NCBI GenBank assembly: GCA_004335835.1 | Contig: RWJK01001494.1 | Coordinates: 49,412-60,558 of the forward strand | Direction: 5' to 3' | Source of the DNA: Scenedesmus sp. ARA3 | Lineage: Eukaryota > Chlorophyta > Chlorophyceae > Sphaeropleales > Scenedesmaceae | DNA: 11,147 nt | Shown: piece after piece, positions 5,986 to 11,147 of the stretch | Numbering within the stretch: the first letter of the stretch is position 1 | Layout of the letters: the number at the start of each line of letters is the position of its first letter | Translations under genes and position numbers: made by a program | Notes under the pieces: model-generated | Databases searched by the model: none | Told to the model about the DNA's origin: nothing | Seen by the model: the letters and a program-made list of their open reading frames with translations, nothing else

Positions 5986-6981
5986 AGCTCCGTCCTCATG
6001 TGAACTTCAGTCGTCCTTGAAGACACGGAGTCATGCAGAGCACACATTTGACACACCTCAGCAGCTGCCAGCATGTTCTGGCGGCACTCTGGGAGCTGTC
6101 TGCTGGTGGGTAACTGCGCTGCTGCACCCAGTGCACGGGTGACTTGGCTGCAGCTGCAGAAAGCACAGCAGCAGCATGACCACATGCACATCTTATGTAA
6201 TATCCCATGTATCAGCAGAAGATCGTGCTCTTGTGGTTGAGTTCTGCGTATCCACACCCCATTCCTTGCCATCATTCTCAGCTCCCGCTGCAGTACATTC
6301 CATGCAAACAGTACATTGACATGAATGCATTGTCTGCCCCCTTGGTATACCATACTGTACGTATCATACTGAAATCCGCAGTGCCAAGTACGGCAAAAGA
6401 GAGGGTTATAGCCTGCCGTATGCGCAATGCAAAGCACACACCGCAAACCCTGCTGCATCGCCGCAGCTGCACAAAGGGTGCCTGGTCGCCCAGTGTTATG
6501 TCGCCCGACATAGTATCTGCTGTTATCTGCTGCAGTGCACTTCAGCCAGCGCTGATGTAAAGGTCATGCGTGCCGTACAGAAAGGCGATTGGTAAGTAGT
6601 AGATACAGGGAAGCCCAGCTGCCACTGCGCAGCCGCTGTTGCAACACTGTCACGCTGTGCACTGTTGTCATTGTATCCCCAAAGCAGCTTGCGCAGCTGC
6701 ACCAACGTCGTGTGCTTGAATAACAGCACCGACTCCTGCCAGCCGCAACATATATGAGTGCTGCCGAGTGCTGCCAACAATGCTGCAGCTGCCTATAAGC
6801 AGCAAAAATCCTTAAAATATCCATGCGGGGCAAGCACCACTGTCATTTGTACCCCACTTTGCTGCCATGTCATAATCGCGTACGCCATCCCTGCTGCTGG
6901 CTGTGCTGTATGTCAGCCGCCAGCTGCAGTGTTCACCAACCACCTGCAGCGAACACCAACCACCACAGACGTCCACAAGTA

Positions 6982-7015
6982 CTTGCAGCAGCAGCAGCAG
7001 TGCTGCTGCTGCAAG
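6982..7015. repeat. Inverted repeat: 15-bp stem, 4-nt loop
   Basis: CTTGCAGCAGCAGCA (6982-6996) and TGCTGCTGCTGCAAG (7001-7015) are perfect reverse complements with loop GCAG. A CAG run meets a CTG run head to head, and the CTTG/CAAG ends show the symmetry extends beyond the triplets. It lies about 125 nt past the stop of the minus-strand gene, so it would fold in that gene's 3' UTR. Confidence 0.85.
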
Positions 7016-7100
7016 CATCCACATGCATCCACAAAGCGCCCACATGCATCCACACGCATCCACACACATCCAGACCCCCCTCCACAAAGCGTCCACAAGC
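7012..7100. repeat. Degenerate minisatellite based on GCATCCACA
   Basis: Units GCATCCACAT, GCATCCACAAAGC, GCATCCACAC, GCATCCACACACATCC and CCACAAAGCGTCCACAAGC follow one another. On the minus strand these read as TGTGGATGC repeats in the presumed 3' UTR of the gene ending at 7141. GTCCACAAG also occurs just upstream of the hairpin (about 6971). Confidence 0.7.
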
Positions 7101-7140
7101 ACAGCTCCTCATCATGCCAGGCACAACGCCGCCTCACCCA

Positions 7141-7636
7141 TCACAAGCACAGCGCCTCGCAGTCATCCAAGCCAGACAGGCAGTGCGCAGCCAGCGACGC
7201 AGCAGGACCAGCACACAGCTCGGAGCCCAGCATCTGATCGGCCGGCAACTCAGCCTCCTCCCAAATGTCAGCTAATGCTGACAGCTCAGCATCCATTGCT
7301 GACGTCAGCGCCTCCCACTGCTGCTGCCTGCACAGCGCTGCGCTGCTGCTGCTGCTGCTGCTGCCGCCCGGCGCGGCGGCTGCAGTCGCATCCTGCATGC
7401 TGGCTTGCGGCTGAGAATGGGCCCGCAGCAGCAATGCATCAAGCATGTCAGCGCCAGCAGCAGTGGAACAGGCTGCCGCCTGGTGCTGGCCGGCTGCAGA
7501 GGTGCTGCGCATGCGGCTGCCGGCACCCGCTGCTTCTGCACAGCTGGGTGCTGCAGCCAAGGCTTGAGTTGCAGTCAAGCTGATGCTGGTGGTCAGCTCA
7601 ATCACGATGCGGTCAGGCGTGGACCGGCTGCGGTCA

Positions 7637-7689
<53 letters not shown>

Positions 7690-8303
7690 GCCTTGTGGGA
7701 CAACAGTGCCTGGTGGCGGCCTCACAGCTGCTGCCAGCGCTGCTGCATCAGCCTGCGGCTGGGAGCTGTTTGCAGCAGCAGCTGCTGCTGAAAAAGGACG
7801 CATGGTCGCCTGCTGCTGTTGCTGCTGCTGCTGCAGCTTCAGTGCCTGCTGCTCCATCCTGGCCATGATGCTGCAGATCTGTGGCGGCAGCTGCTGCGTG
7901 AGGCCCCGCCGCTGCATGGCACCCCACACAGCACGAAGCTTGGCAAAACGAGAGGAGCCGGCACTAGGCAGGTGCTTGACTGACAGCAGCAGCTTGCATG
8001 CCCTGCGCTGCTGCTCTAGCTGGTGCTGCCGCTGCCGCTCCTGCAGGTGCCTCTGCCGCCCCAGCAGCTGCTGGTGCCTCTCCTGTAGCAGCAGCTGCTG
8101 CTGCTGTTGTTGCTGCTGGTGGTGGTTAGCTGGCAATGGCTGTTGGTTTTTTGTTGCAGCACCCTGCCAAGCAGCTGAAGCACAGCTCGCCTGCTGCTGC
8201 TGCTGCTGAGCTGGGTGCTGGTGCACAGGGGGCAGCTGCTGCAGCAGCGCAGCCAGCTGTGATGCATCAGACAACTGCTGCTGCAGCCATTCGGGGGCCT
8301 TGC

Positions 8304-8334
<31 letters not shown>

Positions 8335-8579
8335 GGCACCACCACTGCCGCACTCAGCAGCTGCAGGCGTGGCCTCCTTTGCAGCTGCTACTGGTGTTGC
8401 TGCTGCAGCGCCGCCAGCAGGTTGTGATCCAGGGGACACCGCAACTAGCCTGCAGTTGCTGGTTGCTGCGGCATCAGGCGTGCTCTGCTGTTGCTGCTGC
8501 CCTGCAGCAACCTCCTGCTCTTGCCGCTGCAGCAGCAACATTCTGAGCTTCCACAGGTTGTCGTGCACCACCTCCGCAC

Positions 8580-8618
<39 letters not shown>

Positions 8619-8669
8619 GGGGCTGGGGCTGTGGGCATGACTTGTGGCCTGCCAGCTGCAGTGGGGCCA

Positions 8670-8703
<34 letters not shown>

Positions 8704-10553
8704 AGCCCAGGAGTGCTGCTGCGCTACCTTTGGCCGCTGCCGCTTGCTTGGGTGAAGTTCTGCTTCAGCAGCAGCAGCAGCAGCAGCAGCAGGCATTGTG
8801 CGTGGCAGCTGCAGCTGGGCACCCTTGCTGGCTGCTGCAGCCGATGCTGACTGGCGCAGGCTGCTGACAAAGGGTGACAGCAGCTGGCTATCTGCCATGC
8901 CTGCTGTTGCTGCTGCTGCTACTGCTGCTGTGCTGCCAGGCTTCAAGGCACTGCCACACATGTCGTTGGCAGCGGGCTTGACCTCCACTGCCTCTTTGCC
9001 GTGGTGCAGCATGACGCCATCCTTGTTTGCCACCTCCTGCATTGCCGCTGCTGCTGGGGCTACTTCTGCATTTGCAGGAGCTGCTGCAGCAGCTGGTGCG
9101 GCAGCAGCAGCAGCAGCAGCAGCAGCAGTGTGGCTGTCCTGTGGTGGGGTGGTTGCCAAGGCCCCCAGAGAGTTGAGCTGCTTCAGCATGCTGTCTATCT
9201 CAGCGTATACCTCGATGCTGCTCACGCCAGCCAGCTGCTGCGCCTTGATGCTGCCACCACCACCTGCAACATCATCACTGGTAGCGGCAGGCTCTGTGTT
9301 GCCTGTGTTGCCTGTGGCTGCCATGGTGTTTGCTGCTGATGGGTTGGCAGCGAATGCACGTGCCGCGGATGCCGCAGCCATCCCCGGCTTGCGCTGCCGT
9401 ACAGCAGCAGCAGCAGCAGCAGCGGCGGCGGCGCGGCCCACCATGGTGTTAGTGCTGCTTAGGCGGCTGCTCATATTCTCCAAGCCCATGGCAGACAGGC
9501 AGCCGCCAGCAGGGGCAGAGCACCACGGCCTAGCCACTGCTGCTGCTGCTGCCGCAGGGTCTGCAGCAGCAGCAGCAGCAGCAGCAGCAGGCTCAGGTAG
9601 GCTCTGCTGCCGCCCAGCCAGCACCTCCTGGTGCCACCCCGGAGGGATGTCAGCAGCAGCAAGGCCGCTGTACCGACCCCACACCGCCACACAGTCCGGC
9701 TTTTTGCGCTTGCTGCATGGCTGCTGCTGAGGCATGCCAGCTGCAGCTGCAGCTGCGCCGTGCACTGCTGTGCCGGCAGTCCTGGCGGCAATGCTGCTGC
9801 GGCTGCTGCAAGCAGCGCTGCTGCTGCCAGCCTTGGCTGCGCCCGCGGCTGCATGTGGCAGCAGGTGCGGCACCGGCAGGGCAGCAAGCTCTGCAGGATC
9901 CCGCTGCTGCTGCTGCTGCTGCTGCTGCTTGCTTGGCGGCTGCACCTGCTGCATGTTGCAGGTGGTGGCTGCCCTGCCCTGCCCCTCCTGCCCTCCCTCC
10001 CGCGCTGCTGCAGCTCCTGCTCCTTTCCCTGCTGCTGCTGCTGCTGCTGCCCGCTGTGTCAGCTCCTTGGCCAGCTGCGCCTTTAACTTGAGCAGGCCAG
10101 CATACCGGGCCATGCCTGCACTGCTGGGGCAGGCAGCAGCCAGCAGCGCCTCATGCTGCCTCCTGATCTTCACACCCATGCCGCGCATCAGCTCAGACAA
10201 GTGCTTGCTGGACATGCCCGCAAACTTCGCAGCCAGTGCACTGTGCCGCTTGCTGCTGGTGAGTTTGCCGGCTGGAGGCGTGCCCTCGCTGCCGCTGGCG
10301 CCTGCTGCTGCTGCTGCTGCTGCTGCGCCGGAGCTGCTGCTGCCGCCGCCGCCGCTGCTGCAGGTGTCTGCTGCAGCAGCAGGCGCGGCTGGCTGCTGTG
10401 GTGCAGCATGGTGTGCTGTAGCTGCTGCTGGGGCCCGCGCCGGCTCGAAGTGCGCCTGCTGCAGCTGTAGCTGCTGCTGCTGCAGTGTGCTGGCGCTGGT
10501 CCAGCTGGTCAGGCTGTGCCTGAGGCTGCTGGTGACAGAGGCGTTGCGCAGCT
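7141..10553 (-). other. Long terminal coding exon of the Q/A-rich gene
   Basis: This single exon of 3,413 nt encodes ELRNASVTSSLRHSLTSW and continues to the C-terminus DDCEALCL. Homopolymer tracts include Q8 (9904-9927), Q10 (8671-8700), Q12 (8581-8616) and A17 (7636-7686), with several Ala runs around 9096-9128 and 9537-9592. Triplet runs occur in both orientations on the sense strand, yet they are read as Gln, Ala or Ser, not as long Leu or Cys runs. Confidence 0.75.
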
Positions 10554-11088
10554 CTGCATCATGCCGTGATGGCAGCGACAGGGCCAGAGGCAGCAGGATC
10601 AATGAGACGACGCAGTATGGCAGAAGATGAGGGGAGACAGATGATGATCCGACAGCCCAGTTGCAGCGTGGTGTGGCATGTGTGCAAGCATGTTTTGCTT
10701 TGTGTGTTTGCACAGCATCAGAGGCAGCAGATGTTTGTTGCGCCAGCTGCTGACTTTAATAAAGCTGCAGTTTTGCACAGTTCAAACTGCAGCAATGCAC
10801 TAGAAGTGAACCGGGTTGCAGGCGACAGGCAACATGCAGGCAGCTGGACAGCCAGGCAGCCATACAGCAGCAGCAGCAGCAGCAGCAGCTCACCCTGTAC
10901 AGATCCAAGCTCATCATGCACTGCTGTAGCTGTGGCTGCAGCACTGCCGCCAGCAGCAGCAGCGACCAGCCTGGCGCGTTTTGCTGGTGCAAGGTCCCCT
11001 GATGCAGCCCAGTGGCTGAACTGGCTCCCACTCTGCTCCCGCCCAGCAGCAGCAACAGCAAACATTGATGCATCCAGGGGTGCTGCGC

Positions 11089-11147
<59 letters not shown>
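7141..11147 (-). CDS. Large Q/A/S-rich protein of unknown family with NLS-like motifs, 5' end outside window
   Basis: The proposed minus-strand join is 11147-10894 then 10553-7141, giving about 1,220 visible residues and ending at TGA (7143-7141). The 340-nt intron is GTGAGC...CAG, phase 1 on both sides. I do not recognise the family. Long Q, A and S tracts alternate with complex islands: basic clusters PAKRAR, SKRKKPD (about 9693-9715) and SKRQRPK (about 8730-8751), which resemble nuclear localisation signals; KFAGMSSKHLSELMRGMGVK (about 10170-10230); VYAEIDSMLKQLNSLGALAT (about 9160-9220); a Q/R/L-rich helical stretch ending in FAKLRAVWGAMQRRG (about 7890-8100); and an acidic C-terminus containing DAELSALADIWEEAELP (about 7240-7295). 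The composition suggests a nuclear regulatory or scaffold protein, but this is inference. CAG-rich DNA opens long frames by chance. The complex islands and the phase-matched intron are the evidence that it is real. Confidence 0.75.
7636..7688. repeat. (GCT/AGC)17 tract encoding 17 alanines on the minus strand
   Basis: This is a nearly pure triplet run. On the coding (minus) strand it is GCA repeated, flanked by GGC ACA on one side and GCT GAC on the other, giving G-T-A17-D. Confidence 0.9.
10554..10893 (-). other. Intron of the Q/A-rich gene (GTGAGC...GATGCAG)
   Basis: The donor GTGAGC is immediately followed by a (CTG)n run on the sense strand, and a pyrimidine-rich stretch (CTGTCTCCCCTCATCTTCTG and onward) lies ahead of acceptor GATGCAG at 10554. 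Unlike the ABC1K introns, I see no copy of the flanking exon edges inside it. The in-frame ATG at 10713 falls inside this intron, so it is not the gene's start. Confidence 0.7.
10894..11147 (-). other. Upstream coding exon of the Q/A-rich gene (open at right edge)
   Basis: On the minus strand this exon reads Q19 (running off the window), GAAPLDASMFAVAAAGREQS, then SQFSHWAASGDLAPAKRARL and VHDELGSVQ, ending CAG G before donor GTGAGC (10893-10888). The phase (1) fits the acceptor at 10554 exactly. The frame is open to the window edge, so the true start codon is outside. Confidence 0.75.
11090..11147. repeat. (CTG)19+ tract at the right edge
   Basis: At least 58 nt of uninterrupted CTG run off the end of the window. 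On the minus strand it is (CAG)19+, read as polyglutamine at the start of the visible part of the Q/A-rich protein. It is the longest pure triplet run in the window, and its full length is unknown. Confidence 0.95.

Larger units (their letters stand above)
4801..6980. other. Intergenic region without a convincing gene
   Basis: Compared with the rest of the window, this 2.2-kb stretch has few CAG/CTG tracts and is visibly less GC-rich. Open frames are short or, like the 295-residue minus-strand frame at 5571-6458, Cys/Met-rich with no recognisable domain. I found no tRNA or rRNA pattern and no transposase-like motif. It holds CA-rich repeats near 5906-5985 and small palindromes at 5799-5818 and 6497-6512. 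It could include a non-coding transcript or a decayed element, but nothing shows that directly. Confidence 0.55.

Noticed and set aside
5571..6458. 295-residue minus-strand open frame
   Set aside because: It is Cys/Met-rich with no domain, no supporting context and none of the codon bias of the two real genes. It has an ordinary chance-ORF look in a region with few stops.
4801..6980. tRNA, rRNA or transposase gene in the intergenic region
   Set aside because: I looked for T-loop/acceptor patterns, rRNA-like conserved blocks and catalytic motifs on both strands and saw none.
8798..10630. Long plus-strand frames (8798-9730, 9734-10630) opposite the Q/A-rich gene
   Set aside because: CAG/CTG DNA has no stops in any frame, so antisense frames open automatically. 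These give Ala/Cys/Leu runs without complex islands, whereas the minus frame has NLS-like and helical islands and a phase-matched intron.
10711..10713. ATG at 10713 as the start of the Q/A-rich protein
   Set aside because: It falls within the inferred intron (10893-10554). The upstream exon joins at 10553 in matching phase with coding sequence continuing past the window edge.
10755..10765. TTTAATAAAG as a poly(A) signal
   Set aside because: It is on the plus strand inside the minus-strand gene's intron with no plus-strand gene upstream, and green algae mainly use TGTAA.
10718..11065. Stand-alone 115-residue minus-strand gene starting at ATG 11065
   Set aside because: The first half is a real exon that continues upstream beyond the ATG. 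The poly-Leu part after VQGE begins at a GTGAGC donor and is intron sequence.

Overview
The window looks like nuclear DNA of a GC-rich green alga. The supporting signs are spliced genes with strong GTGAGC/GTGGGC donors and CTGCAG acceptors, a strong preference for G or C at third codon positions, a plant-plastid-type ABC1 kinase, a TGTAA element (the usual chlorophyte polyadenylation signal) after the forward gene, and very many CAG/CTG triplet tracts. A chlorophyte of the Chlorophyceae, possibly Scenedesmaceae/Sphaeropleales, is my guess. Genus and species cannot be read from this sequence.

Layout: two convergent genes run in from the two window edges and are separated by about 2.6 kb. Left (1-4557, +): the 3' part of an ABC1K/ADCK (AarF/UbiB) atypical kinase gene. 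I resolve six coding exons whose phases agree at every junction, giving 725 residues from the HADPHPGN motif to the stop. The kinase part is followed by a Q/S/A-rich C-terminal tail of more than 400 residues. Middle (4558-7140): the 3' UTR and poly(A) signal of the kinase gene, then DNA with few triplet repeats and no convincing gene, some short repeats and palindromes, and a 15-bp CAG/CTG hairpin plus a short minisatellite just past the stop of the right-hand gene. Right (7141-11147, -): two exons of a large Q/A/S-rich protein with NLS-like basic clusters. Its 5' end lies beyond the right edge, inside a (CAG)19+ tract. I do not recognise the family. Neither gene's promoter is in the window.

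The most unusual feature is the intron structure of the kinase gene. All five introns contain one or more degenerate copies of the neighbouring exon's edge together with its splice site: a decayed donor-end copy in intron 1, an exon-start copy in intron 2, three further donor-end copies and four extra acceptor-plus-exon copies in intron 3, two donor-end copies in intron 4, and two acceptor-plus-exon copies in intron 5 (one matching the true exon over its first 42 nt). Many of the acceptors are preceded by (CTG)n tracts where a normal polypyrimidine tract would be expected. No functional link between the two genes is visible.
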